Origin: a virus
Length of the DNA: 64,000 bases
Strand: one strand, 5' to 3'
IMG/VR virus record: IMGVR_UViG_3300047557_004034
Coordinates: 81,699 to 145,698 of that record
In this document: piece by piece, positions 27,930 to 37,428 of the stretch
Layout: each line of letters starts with the position of its first letter
How positions within the stretch are numbered: position 1 is the first letter of the stretch
Program-made: the position numbers and the translations under genes
The notes under the pieces: model-generated
Seen by the model: only the letters and a program-made list of their open reading frames with translations
What the model was told of the DNA's origin: nothing
Databases searched by the model: none

Positions 27930-30113
27930 ATGGCTCTTTCTTTACCACAACAACAATCTCAGATTGAAAACAGACTGACGGCACTGAAAACTTATAATGA
28001 GGTTTCGGATGCACAAAAGAAAATTCTTTCTAAAGCAGGTAATTCTTTTTCAAATGTTGGAAATAAGTTTTCCTCTCAATTAAATAAAATTTCGGAGCAA
28101 CAAAAACGATTCCAAAGAGATGCCCCTACATCGATGGATAGGGTACTGAATCTTTTGAATATCACTAATGGTGCTGGACCTGAAAGTTTCAGGTTTTTAA
28201 GGAGGGCATTAATTCAAACATTAGTTGAAATTGGTCCTCAAATTAACAAGATACTTGCTGAAGAAACAATAAAGGCTTTAGGATGTTCACAAGAACAAAC
28301 TTATACTGGAATTAATGTTGGTGAGGTACAAGTACCGAGTCTTGCATTACTTCCATCAAATCAAGGTATCTATGTTCCTTTAAAAAATATTGATTTATCG
28401 GGTAGTTTGAAAATTCCAACCCCCGAAGAAAGTGGTGTAAAGGAAAATCTATCAGACGTAAACCCTACCGATGTATTATTCAATTTTCAATCAACCTTGA
28501 AAGGATGGTTGGGTAAAATATACTACGAAAAAGAAATACCTTCTAAGTCTGACAAATTTGTGCCATATGGAGGTGCGGTAAAATATCCTATGTTAAAAGC
28601 GTTGAGACAAAGGACTCAATCCCAAGGTCAAACCTACGAAAATAACTATGGTGCATACTATAATGGTAAATCGGGTGATTATTTATTCGACTTAGTTTAT
28701 ACAAACCAAGGTGGTTTAGGGGAAAGTGGTGATTTTCTGAGAGTCTTTCTTTTAGATAGAGAAGGAGCACCTAAAAATCCTTCAGGATTCTCGATGAACA
28801 ATGTGACAGAATTCGTTCAGGATTACTATTCAACGATTGAAACTTTTGCATTACCTCAAGTATTAGCAACTACAATAAATTATCTAACAAATTTTGCAGA
28901 TATAAAGGCGAGGGTTGGTTTTGCACAAATGGAGGCACAAAATAAGTTTGCATTACTTTTGAATAGAATTTTAGGACTTTGCTTTGACGACAGAGAAGAA
29001 ATCGATGTTAGTGGTAATGCAAAAGTTGGGGAACTCGATGGGGTGGATGATGCTTTTTTTGAATTTACTGAAGTAGATTTGAGAAACATCGAATTCAATA
29101 TTGCTGACGCTCAACAAGGTGTTGTAACCTTTATAGATTGCGACAATGTCAAGCTACCCGTAGATGCTGACTCAATTGCGACACAAATTGTAGAATTTTC
29201 AGACAATTTACCCACACAAACAAAGGCGGAGCAAGTTGATGCAATAGAAAAAATAATTGATTCAATTACTAAGGACCCGAAGTGGAAACTTTTATACCCG
29301 AATACCGCGGGTATCGACGTATCTATTAGTAAAAATTTTATCAAACAACTTCCTGTGGCCTTAGCTTCTTCCATACTAAATCCAAAGGTGTTATTACCTC
29401 TCATGACTATGTTTAAAGTATTGGAAAAAAATGTAACCGATGATGCAAACGATATTATCAGACAACAGAATGAACTGATATCATCAGCAAATACAATATT
29501 AAAATCAGGTACAACAATCGGTCAACAAGTTTCTAAAGAGATAAATGATGGTGTGGACTTCGTAAAAAAGAATAAGACGTTTGTCATTGCTTTAGTATCA
29601 AGAATTTCTGCAATATTCATCGAAACTCTTTTCGAAATTTTAAAAAGGGAAATCTTTGTTTTACTTGAAGTTATAATAAGAGACATTAATAAGTCTGCAA
29701 CCCTAAAAAAATATGCAATCATTCTGAGGTTAGTTCAATTGGCGTATGTAATCGGTAGATTTGTTAGGGATTATAGGAAATGTAAATCTCTATTGGATGA
29801 AATTGCAATGTTGTTACAAATGATAAGTAATTCAGTTGGGGCAATAAGACTTCCAGCATTTCTCAATTTATTTGCGGCTCTTCTACCAGGATTTTCACCC
29901 GAAAGAGCAACATTGAATGTTATTGAGGAGCTTCAAAAACTTGGAATACCTACCGGTCCAGGGCCAGACGGTTCTGACAATTTAATGAATCAGTTTGTTA
30001 AATCAGTTATATCTGGTATGGATTCCGAAGAAAGTCAAAACGGTAAAGTACAAACATCTGTAGCATTAGCTCCTCCAATCGGATTAATAAGCACATACGG
30101 AAAAAAAATGTAA
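27930..30113 (+). CDS. Large virion structural protein, probably baseplate/tail
   Basis: This 727-residue protein has a helical N-terminus, a Gly/Tyr-rich middle, and a strongly helical C-terminal third (about 520-660). That third includes a hydrophobic stretch (TFVIALVSRISAIFIETLFEIL ... IFVLLEVIIRDI) that could be membrane-active or a helical bundle. I cannot name the family. It sits 5 nt after the previous gene and just before the OB-fold baseplate gene, so a baseplate/tail role is inferred from synteny. The hydrophobic segments would fit a tape-measure- or hub-like component, but this is not shown. Confidence 0.65.
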   Translation: MALSLPQQQSQIENRLTALKTYNEVSDAQKKILSKAGNSFSNVGNKFSSQLNKISEQQKRFQRDAPTSMDRVLNLLNITNGAGPESFRFLRRALIQTLVEIGPQINKILAEETIKALGCSQEQTYTGINVGEVQVPSLALLPSNQGIYVPLKNIDLSGSLKIPTPEESGVKENLSDVNPTDVLFNFQSTLKGWLGKIYYEKEIPSKSDKFVPYGGAVKYPMLKALRQRTQSQGQTYENNYGAYYNGKSGDYLFDLVYTNQGGLGESGDFLRVFLLDREGAPKNPSGFSMNNVTEFVQDYYSTIETFALPQVLATTINYLTNFADIKARVGFAQMEAQNKFALLLNRILGLCFDDREEIDVSGNAKVGELDGVDDAFFEFTEVDLRNIEFNIADAQQGVVTFIDCDNVKLPVDADSIATQIVEFSDNLPTQTKAEQVDAIEKIIDSITKDPKWKLLYPNTAGIDVSISKNFIKQLPVALASSILNPKVLLPLMTMFKVLEKNVTDDANDIIRQQNELISSANTILKSGTTIGQQVSKEINDGVDFVKKNKTFVIALVSRISAIFIETLFEILKREIFVLLEVIIRDINKSATLKKYAIILRLVQLAYVIGRFVRDYRKCKSLLDEIAMLLQMISNSVGAIRLPAFLNLFAALLPGFSPERATLNVIEELQKLGIPTGPGPDGSDNLMNQFVKSVISGMDSEESQNGKVQTSVALAPPIGLISTYGKKM

Positions 30114-30114
30114 A

Positions 30115-30318
30115 ATGACAAAAGAAGAATTAGATGAAATAATTGATTCGCAAAAGGATTTGAAAAATATACCAAATTCGACTTTGATTTCACAGATGGA
30201 TTTATTGACTCAAGATTTTGACGATACCAAAGAAAAAATAATAAGCATGACTTATTATTTAGATAAAGTGGAAGAATTATATAATAATATATTATCAGAA
30301 TATCAAAATAGAGTATAA
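30115..30318 (+). CDS. Small helical protein
   Basis: A 67-residue, acidic, helical protein (TKEELDEIIDSQKDL) that starts 1 nt after the preceding stop and overlaps the next start by one base (TAATG). It may be an assembly factor or a small subunit; no family is recognised. Confidence 0.65.
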   Translation: MTKEELDEIIDSQKDLKNIPNSTLISQMDLLTQDFDDTKEKIISMTYYLDKVEELYNNILSEYQNRV

Positions 30319-31832
30319 TGTCTAAACAACTATTTTTTCAATGCGAAGTCTTGAATAATCAAGACCCTCTTATGCTCGGAAGAGTAAGGGCTAGATTAAT
30401 TTCGGATAACTATCAGGACATGATTAAGTCTTTTGATAGACCACCATGGAATGAACAGAAAGACCCATGGACCGAAAGAGACCCATTCGTATTTAATCCA
30501 TTATTACCCTATTTCATCTATCAAGTCCCTCAAGTTGGAGAATTAATTAATGTCCTGTATTACAATTCAGATTTTCAATATAGAAATCAATATTATGTAC
30601 AAGCTACTTACTCAACACCCACAACATCAAATTTTGAATATTATGTAGGTGGACTAAAATTCAATGGGTGGGGTGTACAGTTTACCAACCCTAAACCAAT
30701 AAAAAACGCCGATGGAAGTTATGAGAATAATACTTCAAAAGGCGTATTCCCAGAACCTGGTGATAATTCAATTTTAGGAAGAGGAAATTCTGACGTTGTT
30801 GTAAAACCAAACGGAGTATTAATTCGTTCAAATAAGTATAAAGGAGAGCTCATTCCGAATGTATTACCTGTTGCAAATAACAAAGGTGGTTTCTTACATT
30901 TAGAAAAATTTGATTTTACCAAAACAAAAGATAAAAAGAAGACCTATACTGAACTTATTGAAGACATTGTCGTTTGTAAATATTTGATTGAATATTCTAT
31001 AATAAATCCCGAGAATGAACAAAATAGTTACACTGGTTTTGTGTTTCTTTATAAATTGAGACCTGACCAAAAAGTTAACTCTCAGGAATTGAAAGTTGAT
31101 TCAAATGTTGATAATTTAAAATCTTTGATAATTTCAGAACCATTCAGAGCATTGACACTCGACCAAACTGCTGAATTTATAAATGGGTTTATAAATGAAA
31201 TAAATTCAAAAAATAAGTTTAAAGGTAGAGAATTATTTACTGATGAATCAGTCAATAAGTTCCCTATTTTCTATAGACCCACGCCTGACTTTTACAATCT
31301 AATTTCATCCAATCCATCCCCAACAACTGCAAACATAAGTTATCTATTTGCAAACAAACTTTATAATAGAATAAAATTAAACGTTGAGTCTCCAAATAGT
31401 GGGTATGGTTTGATATACGCCCAAAATAAAGTAGGATTACCATTCAAATTGAATAGAACTAATATTCAAAGTTACAAATACCCCAACAACCCCCAAACAT
31501 TCGGAAGCTTTGCGGCAGACAAAGTTTTTTTACTTTCACAGGTTTCTTCAATTCCAGGTAAAGGAGTTATCAACTTTGACGGCACAGTTTATGGTATTTC
31601 TGCGGATAAATACATCAAAGAAATTATACCTAAAACTTCAAGTTCAGTCAGGGGAGAAGAACTTATGGAACTATTAAACTTAATAGTTAGTTTTTTACTT
31701 ACACATACACACAACTATCCTATGTTACCTCCAAACCCAAAATCTTATGCCGGTGTTACGGCTGAAGATGTATTGACAGAGATACAAAATGCAACAAATA
31801 AAATTCTTAATGCCAATATAAGACTGAATTGA
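30318..31832 (+). CDS. Baseplate protein with gp5/VgrG-type OB-fold domain
   Basis: The 504-residue protein starts FFQCEVLNNQDPLMLGRVRARLISDNY and continues FIYQVPQVGELINVLYYN. This is the OB-fold pattern (GRVRVRI ... PxxGExVxVxF) at the start of T4 gp5 and related spike proteins. A GNSDVVVKPNGVLIRSNKYKG segment could be the turn into a beta-rich region. A C-terminal helix (ELMELLNLIVSFLLTHTHNYPML) has a TH repeat and P-rich tail also seen in baseplate spike proteins. It is likely part of the central hub. No lysozyme domain is visible. Confidence 0.75.
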   Translation: MSKQLFFQCEVLNNQDPLMLGRVRARLISDNYQDMIKSFDRPPWNEQKDPWTERDPFVFNPLLPYFIYQVPQVGELINVLYYNSDFQYRNQYYVQATYSTPTTSNFEYYVGGLKFNGWGVQFTNPKPIKNADGSYENNTSKGVFPEPGDNSILGRGNSDVVVKPNGVLIRSNKYKGELIPNVLPVANNKGGFLHLEKFDFTKTKDKKKTYTELIEDIVVCKYLIEYSIINPENEQNSYTGFVFLYKLRPDQKVNSQELKVDSNVDNLKSLIISEPFRALTLDQTAEFINGFINEINSKNKFKGRELFTDESVNKFPIFYRPTPDFYNLISSNPSPTTANISYLFANKLYNRIKLNVESPNSGYGLIYAQNKVGLPFKLNRTNIQSYKYPNNPQTFGSFAADKVFLLSQVSSIPGKGVINFDGTVYGISADKYIKEIIPKTSSSVRGEELMELLNLIVSFLLTHTHNYPMLPPNPKSYAGVTAEDVLTEIQNATNKILNANIRLN

Positions 31833-31840
31833 TATTTATG
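31833..31840 (+). promoter_or_regulatory. Candidate late promoter motif (TATTTATG variant)
   Basis: The octamer lies 11 nt before the ATG at 31852, in a 19-nt gap between two structural genes. Confidence 0.4.
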
Positions 31841-31851
31841 TAAAAAGATAA

Positions 31852-33354
31852 ATGTCAATACTTAGGTCATACGTTAATAGAAATAACACAATAATTTCAG
31901 ATTCATATGCAAACACGGCAAGAAATCCCGTGATGCAATTGAATTTTGGTTCTTCGGATTTAATTGCTCCAAGTTACGGTTATACCAGATTTATATTTGA
32001 TTTGGATTTAGATTATTTGAGACAACAAATACAAAGCGGATATATTTCAACAGGTTGTACGACTGGTATGACCCATATTTTTCAAATGACAAATACATCA
32101 TCTTTCGATGAGGATTTGATTAACGAAGATATGAGTGATGGTAAAAGAAGAGCATCTTCTTTCGATTTGATTTTGTTCAGAATACCTAAAACCTCGGGAA
32201 CAACCGGAAACATCCAGCCTTGGGACGAGGGAGTAGGTTACGATTATACAGAATCGAATAAAAACCAAAATGGTTTGATGGGTGGATTATATCCAATAAC
32301 ATATGTAGACCCAAGGTCGTATTCAGACAGACCTTCAAATTGGTATTTAACTACAAATGTATCTGAGTGGTCTCAAGAGGGAATATACAACAACAGAAAT
32401 TTGGGGATTGTAAATTATTCCGCACTTACAATTGTAGATAGACAACACTTCGAATTCGGTAATGAAGATATCAATTTTGATATGAGTGATGAAATCAACA
32501 ATATCTTGTTTGGAAATTTAACAGGTGTTACAGGATGGGGTATCGCGTATCTACCTGATGTCGAAAACATAAGCGGATTGACAATTTCATACAGTGTGGG
32601 ATTCTTTACCAGACACACACAAACTTTTTATCAACCATTTTTACAGACAACATACAACGACTTAATCGAAGATGACAGAAATATTTTTGTCAAAAATCAA
32701 ACTAATAATTTATACTTATACATTTATCAAAATGGAGTACCAGTAAATTTAGATAATTTACCAACAGTCAGAATCGAGGATAGATTAGGTGACCCTGTTT
32801 CAGGTATGACATCATTATCCACATGTTTAAGAACAAAAGGGGTTTATGAGGTTACAGTTCCAAACGGTTTTACGGGATACTCATCACCTTGTGAATTTTA
32901 TGATATATGGTCAGGATTAACTCTGAACGGACAACCTTTATCGAACGTTCAAAATCAATTTGTCCTTCAAGATTATTCTGCTAGAGTACAAATTGGTACA
33001 AACACTAAAGAGCCTGAAAAATTCGGATTCGACTTTTATGGAATATTACAAAATGAAAAAATATTAAATACCGATATCAGAAAAGTTGGTGTAACTATTA
33101 AAAAGTCCTACAGCACACAACAACTATTACAGAACTTAGAATCCTTTTATCGTATCTACGTTAGAGAAGGGAATACTGAAGTTCAAGTACAAGATTGGAC
33201 CCCAATCAATAGAACACCAAATGAATATTATTTCATGTTCGATACAAGAGATAAAATTCCTAACCAATACTATGTCGATATCAAAGTCAACATAAGTGGT
33301 GATGTAGATACTTATAAGAAACAATTAACATTTCAAATTGTTAACAAAAAATGA
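31852..33354 (+). CDS. Beta-rich structural protein, probably baseplate
   Basis: This 500-residue protein is rich in beta-forming and aromatic residues and has no signal peptide. The central part (residues about 80-260) is Asp/Tyr-rich, with a repeated D-M-S-D pattern (NEDMSDGK; NFDMSDEI). The C-terminal half reads as an Ig-like beta domain ending in YVDIKVNISGDVDTYKKQLTFQIVN. No family is recognised. It overlaps the next gene by 4 nt and follows the OB-fold gene, so it is probably a baseplate or tail component. Confidence 0.65.
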   Translation: MSILRSYVNRNNTIISDSYANTARNPVMQLNFGSSDLIAPSYGYTRFIFDLDLDYLRQQIQSGYISTGCTTGMTHIFQMTNTSSFDEDLINEDMSDGKRRASSFDLILFRIPKTSGTTGNIQPWDEGVGYDYTESNKNQNGLMGGLYPITYVDPRSYSDRPSNWYLTTNVSEWSQEGIYNNRNLGIVNYSALTIVDRQHFEFGNEDINFDMSDEINNILFGNLTGVTGWGIAYLPDVENISGLTISYSVGFFTRHTQTFYQPFLQTTYNDLIEDDRNIFVKNQTNNLYLYIYQNGVPVNLDNLPTVRIEDRLGDPVSGMTSLSTCLRTKGVYEVTVPNGFTGYSSPCEFYDIWSGLTLNGQPLSNVQNQFVLQDYSARVQIGTNTKEPEKFGFDFYGILQNEKILNTDIRKVGVTIKKSYSTQQLLQNLESFYRIYVREGNTEVQVQDWTPINRTPNEYYFMFDTRDKIPNQYYVDIKVNISGDVDTYKKQLTFQIVNKK

Positions 33355-34103
33355 TAAAGAAATTGAATGAACAAGTTAAAGCTCAAGCTAGCCCTAACAA
33401 AAATGTAATTATAAATGGACAGGAGTATAAGTTAGAAGTAAAGAAAGGATTTGGGTGGATGGGAGTAAATGTTGATAAACTTGTTCCAACTAAGGACGGG
33501 TGGCAAGTTACAGCAAGTAAATTAGGAATGAGTCAGACAGACTTAGTCCCTCAAGATACAATAAATTTAGTAGTAAAAAACATAGGACAACCCATGATAG
33601 ATTTAGGAGGTAAAACACCAAAAAGATTGGTTAAGGTAAACGAAAATAAAGTTGTAAAGTTTACAGAAAAAGATTTAACTAATCTTGTTAGTAGAGTGCT
33701 AAAAGAACAGAAAGAGAATTATATGTTCTTCTCTAATTTGATGCAAATTAGAAGACAATGTGATATGATGCTAAAAATGGACCATGAGCAAATCGACCAA
33801 ATTATACAAGATGGTCATGATTGGGCGGATGACCATGTTAGTGAGGCTAAAACAAACTTAGACCAAGTTTTTGATTTCTTTATGAACGAGACAAGGAAAA
33901 GAGAAAGTTATGCAGAATTTGAAGAACTAAGTGAAGGAAAGAAAAAAACAGGAAGTAAATTATGTTCTCGAGGTAAAGCCGCTGCTAAGTCTAAGTTTAA
34001 AGTATATCCTTCAGCTTATGCAAATGGATATGCCGTACAAGTTTGTAAAGGAAAAATTAAAGGATTGGACGGAAAAAAACAATGCTCAGGTACCTATTGT
34101 TAA
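33351..34103 (+). CDS. Hypothetical protein with C-terminal Cys/Lys mini-domain (DUF5872-like)
   Basis: The N-terminal 90 residues of this 250-residue protein look like a small beta domain (VIINGQEYKLEVKKGFGWMGV). A helix LTNLVSRVLKEQKEN follows. The C-terminal 50 residues (GSKLCSRGKAAAKSKFKVYPSAYANGYAVQVCKG) match a short cationic domain found in many phage genomes, resembling DUF5872. The start overlaps the previous stop (ATGA). The molecular role of the mini-domain is unknown. Confidence 0.65.
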   Translation: MIKKLNEQVKAQASPNKNVIINGQEYKLEVKKGFGWMGVNVDKLVPTKDGWQVTASKLGMSQTDLVPQDTINLVVKNIGQPMIDLGGKTPKRLVKVNENKVVKFTEKDLTNLVSRVLKEQKENYMFFSNLMQIRRQCDMMLKMDHEQIDQIIQDGHDWADDHVSEAKTNLDQVFDFFMNETRKRESYAEFEELSEGKKKTGSKLCSRGKAAAKSKFKVYPSAYANGYAVQVCKGKIKGLDGKKQCSGTYC

Positions 34104-34130
34104 TTCAATTGAAATTATTATATTTTCAAA

Positions 34131-34538
34131 ATGAAGGTCAATAAACCATTAGGATTACTTTTTAGGGTTTATCTTCATCTTAGAGATAAATTCAATCCAA
34201 AACCAATAATCTCAGAAGAAGAAAAATATGCAATATCTATTGCAAAAAATCTAATTGTTATTCCAACAACAAAACTTTTGTTTGCTCCAATCTCTAACAA
34301 AAGATTTATACATAATGATGAAAAAAACATCTACATTGTAGGTGAAGCTAGAAACTTAACAATCATTAATCACACGTATAGTTATAGCATTTATATAGAA
34401 AGTGATGAACTATATGAGTCTTTCGTTAATGAATTTAACGAAGAAATGGAAACAAGAAGACTAATTTTAGAAAACGAAATAAAAAATAATATTAAGTATT
34501 CACTCAAAAATATATTAGATACTGTTTCGTCTTCTTAA
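34131..34538 (+). CDS. Hypothetical protein
   Basis: This 135-residue protein has a basic N-terminus, a beta-rich centre (NIYIVGEARNLTIINHTYSYSIYI) and an acidic helical C-terminus. No family is recognised. It ends in a 24-nt convergent overlap with the minus-strand gene at 34515. Confidence 0.6.
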   Translation: MKVNKPLGLLFRVYLHLRDKFNPKPIISEEEKYAISIAKNLIVIPTTKLLFAPISNKRFIHNDEKNIYIVGEARNLTIINHTYSYSIYIESDELYESFVNEFNEEMETRRLILENEIKNNIKYSLKNILDTVSSS

Positions 34539-35216
34539 ATTTTCTTTCAATACTTTTTTTATCAATTCTCTTACTGATTCATTTTTCTTTTTTGGTTTGT
34601 AAGAAACCATTTTTGGTTTGTTTCCCGTACCTGATTTAGGATTTGTTTTTTCTGCCTTCCTTTTTTGAGCACACGCCGATTTTTTTTGTGAATCGGTCAT
34701 TTTTGATGCAACACTTCTAGCCCTACATTTTGGGTATCCCTTACTTTCTGCTTCTGACCTACCACACGGGGGATGACCACCGCCTTCTTTTTTTCTACAA
34801 ATATTAACCCATGGACCTTGAGGTTGAGAACTACCTTTCTTCTTTTTCTTAGTGCCGAACCATACAGCCAAATCTTCTTTTAGAAAATTGATTTCTTTAG
34901 GAGGTAAACCTGATGATGTAGGATTCAAACCACTTCCTTCTTCGTCATTCTGACCTGTATAAAATTTTTTTAGATACATAGTTGCATTTGATAATTTTTT
35001 AGTTTTTCTTTCGATGGACGCCCTTTTTTCGGGTGACTCTTTAAAATCTCCATCCGCCTCTTCATATGCCAACTCAGCATTAGAATAAGTGTAAACTGGT
35101 TCTATAAAAGGACCTAATTGGTCGTCCTCCCATTTTTGTGGTACTAATACTATTGGTACTTTAAATTTACCTGAACTTCCTGAGCTTGTAGCTTCACTGA
35201 TTCCATTTTTTTTCAT
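34515..35216 (-). CDS. Hypothetical cationic protein with Cys/Lys mini-domain
   Basis: The C-terminal half of this 233-residue protein (VNICRKKEGGGHPPCGRSEAESKGYPKCRARSVASKMTD ... CAQKRKAEK) is very basic, with spaced Cys residues. It resembles short phage-associated domains of unknown function that could bind DNA or metal. It ends in SVRELIKKVLKENLRRR, a copy of the recurrent R-K-V-L-K-E helix of this window. A TATTTATA motif lies 4 nt before its ATG, so it is probably late-expressed. Confidence 0.65.
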   Translation of the reverse strand: MKKNGISEATSSGSSGKFKVPIVLVPQKWEDDQLGPFIEPVYTYSNAELAYEEADGDFKESPEKRASIERKTKKLSNATMYLKKFYTGQNDEEGSGLNPTSSGLPPKEINFLKEDLAVWFGTKKKKKGSSQPQGPWVNICRKKEGGGHPPCGRSEAESKGYPKCRARSVASKMTDSQKKSACAQKRKAEKTNPKSGTGNKPKMVSYKPKKKNESVRELIKKVLKENLRRRNSI

Positions 35217-35220
35217 ATAT

Positions 35221-35228
35221 TATAAATA
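35221..35228 (-). promoter_or_regulatory. Candidate late promoter motif (sense TATTTATA)
   Basis: The octamer is 4 nt before the ATG of the cationic protein gene, in the 27-nt divergent gap to the plus-strand gene at 35244. Confidence 0.5.
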
Positions 35229-35243
35229 TCTTAATTAAGAAGT

Positions 35244-35507
35244 ATGGAAAAAGAACAACCTCAAGGTTTTTTATTTGATAGTATTGCTTTTTATTCTGAA
35301 GAGTCTGTCGAAAATATGATTAATAATTTAGACAAAAAAACGGTATACTACGTCCTGACTCAAGCATTGGCTTATGCCCATACAAAAAATGTCTTTTCAC
35401 TAACAGAATCAGAAATAATTTCCAAGTCTTTGAGGATACTTAATAAAGAAATATATTCTTATGATGACACAACAGGACAAAGCGCAAGTAATATCGAGAA
35501 TAATTGA
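35244..35507 (+). CDS. Hypothetical small protein
   Basis: An 87-residue protein (NMINNLDKKTVYYVLTQALAYAHTKNVFSL), helical and without a recognised family. It diverges from the minus-strand cationic protein gene and overlaps the next plus-strand frame by 47 nt. Confidence 0.6.
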   Translation: MEKEQPQGFLFDSIAFYSEESVENMINNLDKKTVYYVLTQALAYAHTKNVFSLTESEIISKSLRILNKEIYSYDDTTGQSASNIENN

Positions 35508-35676
35508 ATTAGAATTAGAAATCACTCGTGCTGTGATAGGTGGACACAAACCAAGTGGTAATGATAAATTCGAAGATAAAAGACAGGAGTTAACTCTACT
35601 ACGTTGTTTGTATTTTGGATATCGAACAAAATTTTGTAATATAAAAAAGGGGTTTCATGGAACCCCTTTTTCTTAG
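35461..35676 (+). CDS. Hypothetical small protein overlapping a terminator
   Basis: A 71-residue frame (TQQDKAQVISRIIELELEITRAVIGGHKP) with plausible amphipathic helix content. Its first 47 nt overlap the preceding gene in another frame. Its last ten codons lie inside a perfect terminator hairpin (35643-35673), which casts some doubt on the annotated end. No family is recognised. Confidence 0.5.
   Translation: MMTQQDKAQVISRIIELELEITRAVIGGHKPSGNDKFEDKRQELTLLRCLYFGYRTKFCNIKKGFHGTPFS
35643..35673 (+). terminator. Rho-independent terminator
   Basis: A stem of about 11 bp (AAAAAGGGGTT / AACCCCTTTTT) with a 6-nt loop is followed by a T run. It ends the short plus-strand unit starting at 35244 and overlaps the 3' end of the second small gene. 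Confidence 0.85.
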
Positions 35677-35740
35677 AATAATTTTCAGAAAAAAATAGGT
35701 TAATTATTTTTTAATTTTTATTTTTGCTGAAAGAATTTAT

Positions 35741-36118
35741 ATGATTAAATGGATAATCCTTTTATTTTGGATTTCAAACCCCTTTTTTACCCGTTCTCAG
35801 TCGATTGAATACGTTGGTCCAATCAATGAGGAAATAACCAAAATAATGACACCTGGTGAGCTTGTATTGTATTCTGAGTGTATTGTTGCTATAGGTAAAG
35901 AACGAGAGCACCTAAAATGGGTCGATACTAAAACACAGATTTCTTTTCTAAAGAATCAAAAAAAATTTAATCACCTTTCTGTTTCAATAAATTCTACTGA
36001 CAAAGTTACTCAACTAAAATACTTTAAAGGTGTACAAAAGCTTGGTGAAGAAAAAGTCCTTTTGTCTTTGAATAGAAAAGTAAATCAGAGTTTTATCGAG
36101 GTTTTTCTTTTTTATTGA
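35741..36118 (+). CDS. Predicted exported small protein
   Basis: This 125-residue protein begins with a clear signal peptide (MIKWIILLFWISNPFFTRSQS), giving a mature part of about 104 residues with beta-strand character. There is no lipobox Cys. The family is unknown. Exported phage proteins can act in lysis, superinfection exclusion or envelope modification; none is demonstrated. It converges on the OmpA-like gene, with a 7-nt overlap of the 3' ends. Confidence 0.65.
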   Translation: MIKWIILLFWISNPFFTRSQSIEYVGPINEEITKIMTPGELVLYSECIVAIGKEREHLKWVDTKTQISFLKNQKKFNHLSVSINSTDKVTQLKYFKGVQKLGEEKVLLSLNRKVNQSFIEVFLFY

Positions 36119-37413
36119 GGAGTAACCTTCAACAAATTTTGAAGATTCTCTAAATCTTTTTTTGTCACTTTGTAGTCCCTAACAAAATCTTTCCATGGTA
36201 ATCCTTGAAATCTTTTGAATCGTCTAAATTCTGATAATTTATCAGAGGGAAAATTAAACGAACCATTTTCAACAAACTTGTAAAGTTGAAGTAAAGTTTT
36301 AGGGTCAATACCCTCTTCATTATATTTTATATCAAAAATGGGAGTTGATTTGAAAATTGGTGATTGAACCTTTTTTTCAGAATCGTAAATTGATGTGACT
36401 TCCCCACACTTATTCATCTTGAGAAGTTCAATAGGTTGCTCTGTATTTTTCAAACTTTTCCCTGCTGTTATGAAAGTGGGTTCTAATAACACATCACCGT
36501 TTGTATTGATAATTGTTATGTGGGCAGGGTCACTGTGACACTTGGTCAATGCACACCCAAAAGTTAACGTAATTTCATCAGGGTTCTTGGATAGTATATT
36601 TTTTTTCTGTTCTTCTGAAACAAACAATTTGACCTCTACTGAAGGACCACTTGTTTCTTTACCTGTCCCATTATTCAAATTTATACTCGAGTCTCCATTT
36701 TCAGTGGTTAGTTGAATTCCATTTGCCCACATATAAAAAACTGCCTCGTTACATTTATGACATCTACTTTCATCAACATCAGGTTTACACCATTCCTTTT
36801 TATAATCAACAATAATGTAAAAACCTAAATCACAGAATTCTTCTTCCTTTTCTGCTGATGTCAAAATATTGAATGACACATATTGCCAACGTGTATACCT
36901 ATCCTGTGATGCTAACGCCTTGATTTGTTCTGTTGTTGCTTTCTCAGGTGGGTTCCAATCGGGACCTTGTGCACCTAAATCTTTCAAAACAATTTTAACA
37001 TTCTGAGGTAATTTTCCTTTGAGGTATTTTTCCATTTGTTCACCTCTTTTTTTAGAAAGTTCACCTGTTTTCAAACTCACGCCACTGTTAGGGACTTTAG
37101 ATTCAGATGACTCAATTTCGACTTCAATTTTTTGATTCTTCGGAAATTCTTTGAGATACTCATTCATCTGACCTACAACCTCATCTACAGCTTCTTTATT
37201 GAAATTAACATAATCACCACTTACAAAAGTATTATTTGGTAAAGTAAATCTTTTTGGTTCTGATTTTACAGTTTTTAATGTTTGTTCATTCAGTAAGTAA
37301 TGTCTTTTAGTTGCAGACTTATGGATTTCTAGAATTCTATTGTATTCTTGAGCATTTATATTGAATAACGAGTTGAACATTGTGATAAAATATATTATAA
37401 TAAGTATCATTAT
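36112..37413 (-). CDS. Exported OmpA-like domain protein
   Basis: The start is set at ATG 37411-37413 (MILIIIYFITMFNSLFNINAQE, a signal peptide). The longer frame from 37449 would begin inside the capsid-gene terminator, and a TATTTATA motif lies 7 nt before the chosen ATG. Residues about 45-190 resemble an OmpA/MotB peptidoglycan-binding domain (VSGDYVNFNKEAVDEVVGQMNEYLKEFP, then LSKKRGEQMEKYLKGKLPQNVKI). The second half has Cys pairs (CHKCNEAVFYMW, FGCALTKC), suggesting disulphides in the periplasm. A role in lysis or envelope attachment is inferred. Confidence 0.65.
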   Translation of the reverse strand: MMILIIIYFITMFNSLFNINAQEYNRILEIHKSATKRHYLLNEQTLKTVKSEPKRFTLPNNTFVSGDYVNFNKEAVDEVVGQMNEYLKEFPKNQKIEVEIESSESKVPNSGVSLKTGELSKKRGEQMEKYLKGKLPQNVKIVLKDLGAQGPDWNPPEKATTEQIKALASQDRYTRWQYVSFNILTSAEKEEEFCDLGFYIIVDYKKEWCKPDVDESRCHKCNEAVFYMWANGIQLTTENGDSSINLNNGTGKETSGPSVEVKLFVSEEQKKNILSKNPDEITLTFGCALTKCHSDPAHITIINTNGDVLLEPTFITAGKSLKNTEQPIELLKMNKCGEVTSIYDSEKKVQSPIFKSTPIFDIKYNEEGIDPKTLLQLYKFVENGSFNFPSDKLSEFRRFKRFQGLPWKDFVRDYKVTKKDLENLQNLLKVTPQ

Positions 37414-37420
37414 TTTATAA

Positions 37421-37428
37421 TATAAATA
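37421..37428 (-). promoter_or_regulatory. Candidate late promoter motif (sense TATTTATA)
   Basis: The octamer is 7 nt before the preferred ATG of the OmpA-like gene. It abuts the T-run of the capsid-gene terminator, so one transcription unit ends and the next begins here. Confidence 0.5.
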
